A stretch of 64,000 nucleotides of DNA, taken from Candidatus Melainabacteria bacterium (GTDB lineage Bacteria > Cyanobacteriota > Vampirovibrionia > Obscuribacterales > Obscuribacteraceae). Made by a program: the position numbers and the translations under genes. This document shows, piece by piece, positions 52,472 to 60,167 of this stretch (position 1 is its first letter; every line of letters begins with the position of its first letter). A model generated the notes under the pieces. That model was not told the DNA's origin and ran no database searches. It was given only the letters and a program-made list of their open reading frames with translations. The stretch is taken from assembly GCA_016699165.1 (NCBI GenBank), contig CP064963.1, positions 3,286,001-3,350,000 on the forward strand, read 5' to 3'.

Positions 52472-53558
52472 TTGTAGACTGATGAATTTTACACTTGGTG
52501 CATCACTGGCGCTGTCATTTCTGTTGTCGATTAATACAGGCGAAGCGCAAGCGAAGAAAAAATCTGTTTCTAAAGGAAACGATTATCCTCGTCTGGTTTC
52601 AGGCGCTAACACTGCTGAAGGTAAGATAGCGCTTGAGATAGCAAAAGCCGCATTCAAAGCCAATACTCCGCGCGTATGGGAATCAGGTGACGAGGTAAAA
52701 GACAAAGTCAAGTCTGTTATCTTGTGTCAAAACAGTCAAGTCGAAGCCTGGCATAAAGAGGGAGCGATAGACACAATAAAAGACAAAGACGATTTTAGTT
52801 TTATCTATATTCAGAAGAATAAATTCAACAAAAATCGTTTTGTTGTCACTCAGTACAATCACAGTTGGCGGGGTGATATACGCGCGCTCGTTCGAGTTCC
52901 GGATAATCTGAGTCAGGATGAAATCTTGAGCGTTATACACCGCGGGGGCACGCCAGAACCAGCTGACAAAAAAGGCTCGCAAGAATTATTCAACGATTCC
53001 TGGAGCAGCCCATGGATAGCCGAAAAAGATGGTGTCACCTGCGGCATAGATACAGGACATCCTGCCGGGCCGCTAGGTGACTGGATTGTTTACGGTATGA
53101 ATGAAAAGACTGACCCTATTGCCACGATTGCCTTCCATCCACAAGTAACAGATACCACGAGTCTAATTCCCAAAGGTCCGCTAAATGACATTGCTCGCTT
53201 ACTCGATTCGATTGTAGGCACGCCTAAAGCAGACCAAGGCACGCTCAATCCAAGCGGTCGTATTCATGCGGATGTGAAATATCTGTGGATGGATTTGATT
53301 TATCGACCATGGTCTATGGGCACCGCATATAATACCAGGACAAATATAGAGCGCAACTTGATTAAATGGTCGAAGGGCAGTAAAGTCTACAAAGCCCAAT
53401 ACGACAAGCTGAAAGTGTTGTATCCACAAGCCGAAACTCAGTTGGCTCAACACTACAAAACCCGCTTTGGCTGGGGCGATGCAAAATGCAAAGAAGCCTC
53501 CAAACTCTGGATGGATGCGATTTATAGAGCACACTTTGTGTTTCCGTCGGATGGATAG
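52461..53558 (+). CDS. exported protein of unknown function
   Basis: A 365-residue protein with a Sec signal (MNFTLGASLALSFLLSINTG near the start; cleavage near GEAQA). A second ATG at 52482 begins right at the signal and is a possible start. The mature part has YNHSWRGDIRALVRVP, HRGGTPEPADKKGSQEL and a region rich in Trp and Lys, with conserved-looking GIDTGHPAGPLGDW and MDLIYRPWSMGTA. No family recognised. The start overlaps the methyltransferase end by 11 bp, so the three genes from 51061 form one operon. Confidence 0.7.
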   Translation: MRNNCRLMNFTLGASLALSFLLSINTGEAQAKKKSVSKGNDYPRLVSGANTAEGKIALEIAKAAFKANTPRVWESGDEVKDKVKSVILCQNSQVEAWHKEGAIDTIKDKDDFSFIYIQKNKFNKNRFVVTQYNHSWRGDIRALVRVPDNLSQDEILSVIHRGGTPEPADKKGSQELFNDSWSSPWIAEKDGVTCGIDTGHPAGPLGDWIVYGMNEKTDPIATIAFHPQVTDTTSLIPKGPLNDIARLLDSIVGTPKADQGTLNPSGRIHADVKYLWMDLIYRPWSMGTAYNTRTNIERNLIKWSKGSKVYKAQYDKLKVLYPQAETQLAQHYKTRFGWGDAKCKEASKLWMDAIYRAHFVFPSDG

Positions 53559-53601
53559 AATTTACTTCAATATTTCTTTGACTTGTTAGAAAATCGATTT
53601 C

Positions 53602-53627
53602 TTTTACGCTTTACGTAACGCGTAAAA
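53602..53627. promoter_or_regulatory. palindromic operator of the higBA operon
   Basis: A 26-bp near-perfect inverted repeat: TTTTACGC, ten central bases with their own TTACGTAA palindrome, and GCGTAAAA. Only two positions fail to pair. It ends 16 bases before the higB ATG at 53644, where a -10-like TAGATT (53633-53638) follows. HigA antitoxins bind such sites to repress their own operon. Confidence 0.7.
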
Positions 53628-53643
53628 AATGCTAGATTGTGGA

Positions 53644-53925
53644 ATGATAAAGTCATTCAAATGCTCTAAGACGCGTAGTTTGTGGTTGCGGCGTAAAGTG
53701 TCGCAATTTATGTCTTTTGAGGTGGCCGCTAAGCAGAAATTGTTGATGCTGAATTCAGTAGAAAGCCTCGAAGAATTAAATTCTCCTCCAGGCAATAGGC
53801 TGGAAGCTTTGAAGGGAGATCGTAAAGGTCAATACAGCATCAGAATTAACAAGCAGTGGAGAATTTGCTTTAAGTGGTTGGGTGGTGACGCCAGCGAAGT
53901 CGAAATAGTTGATTATCATAGTTGA
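53644..53925 (+). CDS. higB: HigB family mRNA-interferase toxin
   Basis: A 93-residue HigB (RelE/ParE superfamily) toxin that cuts mRNA on the ribosome. The ATG at 53644 gives the family start MIKSFKC; five upstream residues in the open frame are excluded. Family motifs: LNSVESLEELNSPPGNRLEALKG, split as SLEELNSPPGNRLEALKG, and DRKGQYSIRINKQWRICFKW, which carries the basic catalytic face, and the end EVEIVDYH. Toxin first, antitoxin second is the HigBA order. Two higA genes follow. Confidence 0.93.
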   Translation: MIKSFKCSKTRSLWLRRKVSQFMSFEVAAKQKLLMLNSVESLEELNSPPGNRLEALKGDRKGQYSIRINKQWRICFKWLGGDASEVEIVDYHS

Positions 53926-53938
53926 GGCATACTTTAAT

Positions 53939-54268
53939 ATGGCGCGATATTCAAAAAAACTACCGCCGATACATCCAGGGCAAATTTTGAGGGAGGAGTT
54001 TCTAAAACCTCTAGATCTAAATGCTAATCAGTTAGCGCAAAAGCTTTATGTACCAGCTGGGCGTATAACGCAGATATTGAATGGAGAAAGGGCTATCACT
54101 GCGGACACAGCATTGAGACTATCTCGATTTTTTAAGACCTCGCCTCAATTTTGGATGAATTTGCAATCTCATTATGAGCTTGAGATGGCCGAAGATGCTA
54201 CGGCCGGAAAAATAGCTGAAACTATAGAGCCTTACAATGTCAAATCGGCCAAAAAAACTAACGATTAA
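53939..54268 (+). CDS. higA: HigA family antitoxin, copy 1
   Basis: A 109-residue XRE-type antitoxin and autorepressor. IHPGQILREEFLKPLDLN, then a helix-turn-helix (NQLAQKLYVPAGRITQILNG) and ITADTALRLSRFFKTSPQF, WMNLQSHYELE are signature pieces. The ATG at 53939 follows higB by 13 bp, with GAGG ten bases upstream. It should neutralise HigB and bind the 53602 operator. Lys-rich tail. Confidence 0.92.
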   Translation: MARYSKKLPPIHPGQILREEFLKPLDLNANQLAQKLYVPAGRITQILNGERAITADTALRLSRFFKTSPQFWMNLQSHYELEMAEDATAGKIAETIEPYNVKSAKKTND

Positions 54269-54286
54269 AGATGTGGTTATTAGCTC

Positions 54287-54625
54287 ATGAAGAAGCAAAA
54301 AAAGCTAACTCCGATTCATCCTGGTGAAATCTTGAGAGAGGAGCTTTTAAAGCCGCTGAATTTAAGCGCGGACCAGCTAGCCGCGAAGATTCATGTACCT
54401 GTTGAAAGGGTTACGCAAATTTTGAATGGCGAGGACGCGATTGGGGCTGACACTGCATTGAGGTTGTCACGATTTTTTGAAACATCGCCTGAATTTTGGA
54501 TGAATTTACAATCGCACTATGAACTTCAAGTGACCATGGATTTAATCGCCGAAGAACTTGCGGCAACCATAAAGCCTTACAAGTCCGAATCTACAGAGAA
54601 AAAAAGCACTAAGAAAATCAAATGA
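54287..54625 (+). CDS. HigA family antitoxin, tandem copy 2
   Basis: A 112-residue protein closely related to copy 1 throughout: IHPGEILREELLKPLNLS, DQLAAKIHVPVERVTQILNG, TALRLSRFFETSPEFWMNLQ. Clear differences in the recognition helix (ERVTQ against GRITQ) and the C-terminus show that it has diverged. It begins 18 bp after copy 1 and has no toxin of its own. It could be a decoy antitoxin against an outside HigB, or have a separate target. The C-terminus is Lys-rich. Confidence 0.9.
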   Translation: MKKQKKLTPIHPGEILREELLKPLNLSADQLAAKIHVPVERVTQILNGEDAIGADTALRLSRFFETSPEFWMNLQSHYELQVTMDLIAEELAATIKPYKSESTEKKSTKKIK

Positions 54626-54629
54626 GATT

Positions 54630-55832
54630 TTACTTTGAAATGACTCGCACCAGTTCGTCAATCATCGATTGAATCTGATCATGCAATGTCGACGTCACGT
54701 TACTCAGTAAGCCATGCGCATCTGTTTGATATTGATCTGCAAATGTACCTAGATTTGTCGGTTCAGCGATTTTGACATAAACATTTCGATTGGCTAATTG
54801 CTGTGGACGCTTGATTTTATACAAGTCACGCTCTTGTTTTAAAAGCGCCTCCGCTATGCGGTCTTGCGAATTGCCGGTGCCGTAATAACCGGGTCGCCAA
54901 CTGACCATGTGCTCGATAAGTTTTAAGTCGTCTAGCTCTTTCATCTTTTGCGGGAAATTCATTTCGCGCAGTTCTGCACCCAATTGCCACGATTGATCGA
55001 TCAGATTTTTTTGCGACAAAAGTTTTTTCTGATGCTTCTCTTCGATCATCTGAAGAAGTGCTTCTTGAGTCTGCGTAATCTCTTGTCCCAGGTCGGACTC
55101 AGTTGTGAGGTCAAGATTGATACCATATGTTTTTTGTTCGCGATGCAATAAAGTTTGTTGAATTCGATGTAATCGTTCAATAAGTGTACCGTCCATTTTC
55201 GGCAGCGACAGCCGCGTTTCCATACGAGTCATGCGACGACTCAAAATATCTTCAATCGATTCTGGATAGTGATACTTAATCGCCATCGGGATCAAGTACG
55301 CTGACCAGTTGGGATTCGCTTTTCTTTGAGCAACAACTGCATCCATTGCAATAGAGATTGCGCCTGCGTGAAAGCGCTGTATCACTTCGTTCAAGTAAAA
55401 TATTTCGCCTTCGGGAAACATGACAAGAACATCCTTGCCAGCTTTGACGAGGTCAACAGCGTAGTCTTTTGCGGTGATATCGTGTGCACCGCGATTGACC
55501 GAAAAGTAACCAAGGCTCTGTAGTGCTTTACCTGCTAGACCGAAATTTTCATTGAAAGCCTCGCGATTACACATGATCATGAATCGTTTTCCGCATCGAC
55601 GCGCAAGGTCCAGACAAACGCGTGGGTCCATTTCGTCTGCGTGGTTTGAAACCAGCACAAGTCCTGCATCTTTAGGAAGCGCGCGTAATCTGTTTAAGTC
55701 TTCTTCGTCAATTATGACTTTGTTAGTCATCGCCAACTGCGCGCGAATGACCGCCTGTGCCGCTTTGATTACGAAGTCTGACGGGCGAGCAGGAATGAAG
55801 TGATTGTTGGGGTCTGGCTTTTTAGTTTCCAT
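54630..55832 (-). CDS. PlsC-domain (1-acylglycerol-3-phosphate acyltransferase-like) protein
   Basis: A 400-residue protein. The acyltransferase core (about 50-180) has the H-x4-D motif in LVSNHADEMDPR, then MIMCNREAFNE, YFSVNRGAHD and the FPEGE glycerophosphate-binding motif (VLVMFPEGEIF). The C-terminal half is helical, with a predicted coiled coil near 255-310. It has no clear membrane helix. It could make phosphatidate or acylate another alcohol. It converges with the second higA (4 bp apart) and may not belong to the toxin-antitoxin genes. Confidence 0.85.
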   Translation of the reverse strand: METKKPDPNNHFIPARPSDFVIKAAQAVIRAQLAMTNKVIIDEEDLNRLRALPKDAGLVLVSNHADEMDPRVCLDLARRCGKRFMIMCNREAFNENFGLAGKALQSLGYFSVNRGAHDITAKDYAVDLVKAGKDVLVMFPEGEIFYLNEVIQRFHAGAISIAMDAVVAQRKANPNWSAYLIPMAIKYHYPESIEDILSRRMTRMETRLSLPKMDGTLIERLHRIQQTLLHREQKTYGINLDLTTESDLGQEITQTQEALLQMIEEKHQKKLLSQKNLIDQSWQLGAELREMNFPQKMKELDDLKLIEHMVSWRPGYYGTGNSQDRIAEALLKQERDLYKIKRPQQLANRNVYVKIAEPTNLGTFADQYQTDAHGLLSNVTSTLHDQIQSMIDELVRVISK

Positions 55833-55850
55833 TTCCAGAGTATAGACCTT

Positions 55851-56288
55851 TTAAGTTCCTTCAGGCATTCCTGGAGTAAGAGAAACACTTACTTTCTCAG
55901 CTAAAATATAACCGCTTATTCCATAGCATGGACTTATTTCAATTTCAATCAAATTATCTTTTGGTGCTAAGGTAAGACAACTAACTACATTTTGGTGACT
56001 GAAGTCGTAGAGTTCTAAGTCATTTATATTTTCGATGGCGAAATGCACAATGACGTATTTGTCTTGAAAAAAATGCTTATTTGGAAGAACTTTCGACCAG
56101 TCGGTATTCCAAAAATAAACATTTAAATTTGAGATGCCTTTTCTGTTTAGTTCTAAGCTGATAATTTCGGCATCGTGGAAAGATGGCCAGTAACCAAACC
56201 ATTCAAACAAAACCGTAGCGCCAGGAACTTTCTCCAAAGCCCATTTTGCATTCTTTTTCCAGTCGAACTTAGGCTTTTCTTCATCCAT
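55851..56288 (-). CDS. Imm50-like immunity protein
   Basis: From the ATG at 56288 it has 145 codons (144 residues plus stop is the size seen); the longer frame to 56408 overlaps the gene upstream. The core has FEWFGYWPSFHDAEIISLEL, NVYFWNTDW, VIVHFAIENINDLELYDF, HQNVVSCL and ISPCYGISGYI. The 'WPSFHDAE' opening and 'PCYG.SG' end are what I recall of the Imm50 family of toxin immunity proteins. It follows the ribbon-helix-helix gene by 19 bp. No matching toxin is nearby. Moderately sure of the family. Confidence 0.6.
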   Translation of the reverse strand: MDEEKPKFDWKKNAKWALEKVPGATVLFEWFGYWPSFHDAEIISLELNRKGISNLNVYFWNTDWSKVLPNKHFFQDKYVIVHFAIENINDLELYDFSHQNVVSCLTLAPKDNLIEIEISPCYGISGYILAEKVSVSLTPGMPEGT

Positions 56289-56307
56289 CTTTAAGGGGTT
56301 ACGTTGG

Positions 56308-56718
56308 TTATGTGACGGGTCTTTTAAAACGTTGAAGTTTAGTCTGGAGCTTTTTATATCTTTTTTCAAGGTCGGTCTTTGCGTCTTCAACCGCGGAAAG
56401 GTAACCAATTACATCGCCTTGAGAAATTCCAAGCTCTTTTGCCCTCTTCTCGATTTTTTCCTTGACCTCGGGGCGAATCTCGGCATGAAGCTGCACATTT
56501 CCTTTTGCAGGTCTGCCCGGCTTCTGGTATTCAACCAGCGTCCCCTCAAGGTAAGCCACGTATGTTTCCTGAAGGATTTCCTTGAAAATTTTCCATGCCT
56601 CGAGCTCTGTTCTAGCCACGCCGATTACGCGGTCGGATAACGAGGATTTGACCTCATAAGTTTTTTCACCGTCGTCGAAGCAGCATAGAGCGGTTGATTC
56701 AATCGCTTTCTTGTTCAT
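56308..56718 (-). CDS. ribbon-helix-helix DNA-binding protein, antitoxin-like
   Basis: A 136-residue protein. The N-terminal half (about 1-65) is a small alpha/beta domain (DDGEKTYEVKSSLSDRVIGV). The middle (about 75-105) reads like a ribbon-helix-helix: NVQLHAEIRPEVKEKIEKRA, then ELGISQGDVIGYLSA. A coiled-coil tail (about 110-136) is very basic. ATG at 56718, with GGAGAG seven bases upstream. The divergent gene is the SUFU-like one; the shared spacer has a palindrome that may be its operator. It probably regulates itself and the Imm50-like gene. Confidence 0.7.
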   Translation of the reverse strand: MNKKAIESTALCCFDDGEKTYEVKSSLSDRVIGVARTELEAWKIFKEILQETYVAYLEGTLVEYQKPGRPAKGNVQLHAEIRPEVKEKIEKRAKELGISQGDVIGYLSAVEDAKTDLEKRYKKLQTKLQRFKRPVT

Positions 56719-56763
56719 TGCGAACTCTCCACATGCTCACCTTCCTAATTTAGCATCGGAATA

Positions 56764-56799
56764 ATATTCTGTACAGATTAAGTAATAATCAATACAGAA
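56764..56799 (-). promoter_or_regulatory. promoter and palindrome of the ribbon-helix-helix gene
   Basis: On the minus strand, TTGATT (56787-56792) and GAATAT (56764-56769) lie 17 bases apart. Between them, overlapping the -10, is the perfect palindrome TCTGTACAGA (56768-56777), and a second half site TACAGAA lies at 56793-56799. It looks like an operator that lets a DNA-binding product shut this promoter. Confidence 0.55.
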
Positions 56800-56865
56800 A
56801 TTTCTATTGAAATCGCGGTCTTGCAGGTATAGTCTTAAAAGCTAATCTGGAGTGGAAATCACAGT

Positions 56866-57492
56866 TTGACCTCACCCGACTATCCAACTCAAATTCGCCA
56901 GCACTATCAACAAACTTTTGGTATCGAACCAAAAGTGCACAAGTGGCTTGATGACACCCTGAAAGACCTGCCGAGCGATTTTAGAATCTTTGAGTTTGAG
57001 CCCAGAGAGCCACGCAACGTGTGGACTTATACAACTTGCCGTATGTGGGAAAAGAGCGACATGACTCCTGCCGTTCCAAAAGGTCGGCACCAAAACGAGC
57101 TTATCGAGCTGCATTTGTTTTCGCAGGAACGCTCGACATACAAAAGCGGACCCGGCAATCATGTCGAGTTGCTTCAATATCTTGCGCATTACCACAGGAC
57201 CAACGAGCGAATCGCGCTTTCTCACTGCATCCCCTTCGAGCGTCCGTGGATGGATGAATCGCAATGCACTTACGGACTAATAACTTATCCGTATTTGGAT
57301 GGACCAAAGTTAGAAATGATGGAGCTGGAAGATCTGTTCGTGCAGTGCCTTTGGGTGGTGCCAATTACAGAAGTCGAGTTCGACTTTCAAGCTGAAGTAG
57401 GTTCTTTCGAGCTTGAGAAGCTTTTCTTCGAGGTTCCAAATGAGCGCGTTGATTATTTGGATACGCCTAGGCGTAAAAGTTTCGTCGGCTAA
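56866..57492 (+). CDS. SUFU (suppressor of fused) family protein
   Basis: A 208-residue protein of the bacterial SUFU group. The N-terminal part (HYQQTFGIEPKVHKWLDD) and central VWTYTTCRMWEKSD, ELIELHLFSQE and GNHVELLQYLAHYH match. The C-terminal LFVQCLWVVPITEVEFDF and EVPNERVDYLDTPRRKSF are diagnostic. SUFU-fold proteins serve as immunity proteins for polymorphic toxins. It begins with TTG after TGGAGTGG. It is divergent from the ribbon-helix-helix/Imm50-like pair. A promoter TTGAAA-15-TATAGT (56807-56833) is weak. Confidence 0.85.
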   Translation: MTSPDYPTQIRQHYQQTFGIEPKVHKWLDDTLKDLPSDFRIFEFEPREPRNVWTYTTCRMWEKSDMTPAVPKGRHQNELIELHLFSQERSTYKSGPGNHVELLQYLAHYHRTNERIALSHCIPFERPWMDESQCTYGLITYPYLDGPKLEMMELEDLFVQCLWVVPITEVEFDFQAEVGSFELEKLFFEVPNERVDYLDTPRRKSFVG

Positions 57493-57509
57493 TAATTTGT
57501 GGTGTGGGT

Positions 57510-57689
57510 CTACTCAAAATCTTTGTCAGAGTATTTGACGTTTTGCGTCAGAGCTTTAAATTTAAGCAAAGTCTCTTCGTCTAAGGGCACAATTTTTTCA
57601 GGATGATTCCCCATGTCCTGATCGAGGAAGGACAGAAACGTCAATAGATTCTGGTTCTCAGTGATTCTTTTTTTATTGCGCTTTGCCAT
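57510..57689 (-). CDS. short protein like the C-terminal part of PrlF antitoxins
   Basis: A 59-residue frame with a good start: ATG at 57689 after GGAATTTAGTAA, too short for most trackers. It reads NQNLLTFLSFLDQDMGNHPE, then KIVPLDEETLLKFKALTQNV. PrlF-family antitoxins end with a similar segment ('DP.L..FL.FL..D...hP..l..ld..L..ri..Lv..V'), but their AbrB-like DNA-binding half is missing here. It may be a cut-down antitoxin or a remnant. No YhaV toxin is adjacent. It converges on the SUFU gene 17 bp away. Confidence 0.6.
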   Translation of the reverse strand: MAKRNKKRITENQNLLTFLSFLDQDMGNHPEKIVPLDEETLLKFKALTQNVKYSDKDFE

Positions 57690-57745
57690 TTACTAAATTC
57701 CTTAAGATCAATTGTAGCGCTTGCAACTTCAAAGTCAAAACTTTG

Positions 57746-58708
57746 CTATCTATTGTTATTCACTAAGACTTTGATTTCGCCTTTATCGTAACTATAAATG
57801 TTGGCAGAAATAAAGTGACTCAGTTGAGATTTTGATTTCAGCAGAAATTTACTCAATCGTTTTAGTTCAACTTCAGAATCGGATCTATTGCACAGAAGCA
57901 TGTCTCGCGAAGGCACAGCGAAAGCCAATTTACCCCCAGCCTCTTTCTGCATAAAATTCATAACGTCATCAACTAAAATGATGCTTGAGTTTAAAGTGGA
58001 TTCGTCGCTAGTAATCACCCAGTTACAATCGCGACCTTGGTAAACGTTAACCTTGGGCGGAAGAGCCTTTTCAATCAAATTCTGGATAGCCAGCTCCATC
58101 ATTTTATCCAAACTTATTCCTGATGCTTCAAGCTGAGGTACGGAAACTATTTGCACTCCAAAGTCTAAGTCAATAGCCATTACGATGTCCAAGCCAGAGG
58201 CTACAGATGCACCAACTGCTGTTTCATGCTTCTCTGAAGCTAAGTTTAAGGGATAATCGAAATCTCTTATAACCGGAATAACCTTGTTGAGATCAGTCGT
58301 ATCGGGAAAGCCAGAAAAGTTGATCATACTGGCAAGATGGAAAGCGATTTGCTCTTTGCGGAAACCGGGATTCTGACTGCAGTTTATCCAGGTATTTGCC
58401 AGGTTGATGGTGAAAGTTCCACCTGACTCCAGTGTTACTAACACTATTCCTTCTTCAGCAACTTTTACTGCTGCGCTTTCGATTGCATTCGCGCAAGAAG
58501 TGGCAAACATCTGTGTGAATTCTTTGTAGTTTAGATTATCGAGCTCGACTTCGTCGGGGATGAATTGATGAAGATTGGAGAAATCTGGTTCTTTTTTGAT
58601 GGAGTCTGCAAAAGTTTTTTCTCTTATTGCAAGGGTGAATAGTGGCTCCGGCTCAACATCTTGTTGCGGACTGCGAAATAAGTTCAAAATATTGTTGAGA
58701 AAATCCAA
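57746..58708 (-). CDS. DUF1444 (YtpQ)-like protein
   Basis: A 320-residue cytoplasmic protein. The end of the protein has family-like features: IVMAIDLDFGVQIVSVPQLE, SLDKMMELAIQNLIEK, a Ser-rich LNSSIILVDDVMNFM and FAVPSRDMLLCNRSDSE. These recall the DUF1444/YtpQ family, whose function is unknown and which often accompanies immunity-type genes. The start is 2 bp past the stop of the LolA-like gene, third gene of the operon that begins at 60014. Confidence 0.65.
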   Translation of the reverse strand: MDFLNNILNLFRSPQQDVEPEPLFTLAIREKTFADSIKKEPDFSNLHQFIPDEVELDNLNYKEFTQMFATSCANAIESAAVKVAEEGIVLVTLESGGTFTINLANTWINCSQNPGFRKEQIAFHLASMINFSGFPDTTDLNKVIPVIRDFDYPLNLASEKHETAVGASVASGLDIVMAIDLDFGVQIVSVPQLEASGISLDKMMELAIQNLIEKALPPKVNVYQGRDCNWVITSDESTLNSSIILVDDVMNFMQKEAGGKLAFAVPSRDMLLCNRSDSEVELKRLSKFLLKSKSQLSHFISANIYSYDKGEIKVLVNNNR

Positions 58709-58710
58709 TA

Positions 58711-59364
58711 TTATTCCTCAGGAAAATTCGGCTCTAACTCATCGGGTGGAATAGTTTGATCGAAAATAATTTGCGAGTAGTTGTAAGTCGTTACCAATTC
58801 TCGTTTCATCTCTTCATTTGCAGATGTCGTGGTTCGCATTGTGGAAACAATTTTTCTTATGCAAAACTCTTTGGAATCGATCCACACAGAATATTCTGTT
58901 ATCCTTCGAAATCCAGTTAAAACAAGGCATTTGGAATCACCAAGCACTTCCTCTCTTACAATGCGTGCTCCTTCTAGTTCGAGCCAAGTCGGACGGATAG
59001 CAAATAAATCAGGCATCAACAAAGACGGAATATGAATGACCGATGCTGCCGAAATACCGGTGGCGCCGCTCACGGGGCCGGTTAAACTGCCATAGTCTTT
59101 TTGTCCAATTCCTGCACTGGCAAGAGTGTGACGCGTTCCATTCGACCAAACGACAGAGATGTGGTCGGGACCAGATTTGCCCAGATGAGCATGATATTGT
59201 CTAAATTCGAATCGAAAGCGATCATCGCGCTCAAAAGCCGTTTTAAAGCGGATATCTCTCACGGCAGGTGCGTTGTCGGTGCACGCAACACCTACGTCGC
59301 TGTAGATTTTGCACTCAGCGTATTTCCTACCTATAAGTTCGATTAGATCTTGGGCCTCTTTCAC
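58711..59364 (-). CDS. LolA/LppX-fold-like protein without signal peptide
   Basis: A 217-residue protein. Alternating strands, an early FKTAFERDDRFRFEFRQY, SLLMPDLF, GDSKCLVLTGFRRITEYSVW, IDSKEFCIRKIVSTMRTT and a late TYNYSQIIFDQTIPPDELEP. This pattern resembles the lipoprotein-carrier fold (LolA, LppX, DUF2092), yet no signal peptide is present, so it may stay in the cytoplasm. The ATG overlaps the previous stop by 4 bp. I could not name a family with certainty. Confidence 0.55.
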   Translation of the reverse strand: MKEAQDLIELIGRKYAECKIYSDVGVACTDNAPAVRDIRFKTAFERDDRFRFEFRQYHAHLGKSGPDHISVVWSNGTRHTLASAGIGQKDYGSLTGPVSGATGISAASVIHIPSLLMPDLFAIRPTWLELEGARIVREEVLGDSKCLVLTGFRRITEYSVWIDSKEFCIRKIVSTMRTTTSANEEMKRELVTTYNYSQIIFDQTIPPDELEPNFPEE

Positions 59365-60014
59365 AGATTGCCTTCTCTTAGTTTTTCAACTCCGGATAAT
59401 TTCAATTCTTTGATTGTTAAAGCCGACCATTCTTGCCAGAGCGCATTAAGTTGTGAAGGATTTTTCAATGCTGTTTTTAGGCGTTCAATGGGCTCTTTTA
59501 ACTCATCATTTGCTGTTCGATACCACCATCTATGAAATTTCAAATAGTGAATGTGTCGATAAGCCTTATTCAGCAATCCAGCTTTGGCAAAAGTGCATAT
59601 CATGCTGAAAAGAGAAAAATCATTTACGTCTTTATTCTCTCTCGTTTTCCATCCTGTTTTTGCGAATGATTTGCAGTCGGTTGCCTTGGTTAGATAAGGC
59701 ACAGCTTTTTCTTTTATCAATTTTAAAATTGCGGGAACATCTGAGTCTTTTAACTGGTATGAAGTGGCGTCGCTAAGCTCGTAAAAGCAATTTAGCTCTT
59801 TGCTGAAAATTAGATAAAAATGGTTGTGTGGAACATAAAGCGGGAGGTAAAGAGCATTCACATACAATCGGTCCTGGTAAATGTTTATGAGCACGCATCG
59901 CAGTAAGTCATCAGTGAATGGATTGAGAACAAGCATGTCGTTCATGGCAGAGAACTCGGGAATCTGATTAGTCTCCCAAATAGCCTTCACTAGTTGTTTG
60001 GATTTTTTACTCAT
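59361..60014 (-). CDS. unknown protein, first gene of a three-gene operon
   Basis: A 217-residue soluble protein. It has a hydrophobic, aromatic core (RLYVNALYLPLYVPHNHFYLIF split) and a helical second half with HIHYLKFHRWWYRTANDELK. No family recognised. It starts with ATG at 60014 and overlaps the LolA-like gene by 4 bp (ATGA), then a DUF1444-like gene follows 2 bp later; the three are surely one operon. Immunity-type composition, but no toxin nearby. Confidence 0.6.
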   Translation of the reverse strand: MSKKSKQLVKAIWETNQIPEFSAMNDMLVLNPFTDDLLRCVLINIYQDRLYVNALYLPLYVPHNHFYLIFSKELNCFYELSDATSYQLKDSDVPAILKLIKEKAVPYLTKATDCKSFAKTGWKTRENKDVNDFSLFSMICTFAKAGLLNKAYRHIHYLKFHRWWYRTANDELKEPIERLKTALKNPSQLNALWQEWSALTIKELKLSGVEKLREGNL

Positions 60015-60167
60015 TTCGGTTCCAGCCGTTCGAAAAGAATTATCGTGGTTTATCAGAGAGTAAACAATATCCTTGCGAAATTCACTCTTGAATTCTCAGT
60101 GGATGCGCATTTAATGGTATCTTTTGCTCACAGGTAACACAGGCAGGCACACTACGAGGGAGCCGCT

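Noticed and set aside
60015..60167. sigma70 promoter for the phosphotransferase gene
   Set aside because: Several TTGAAT-like and AT-rich hexamers occur but no pair with a proper spacer.
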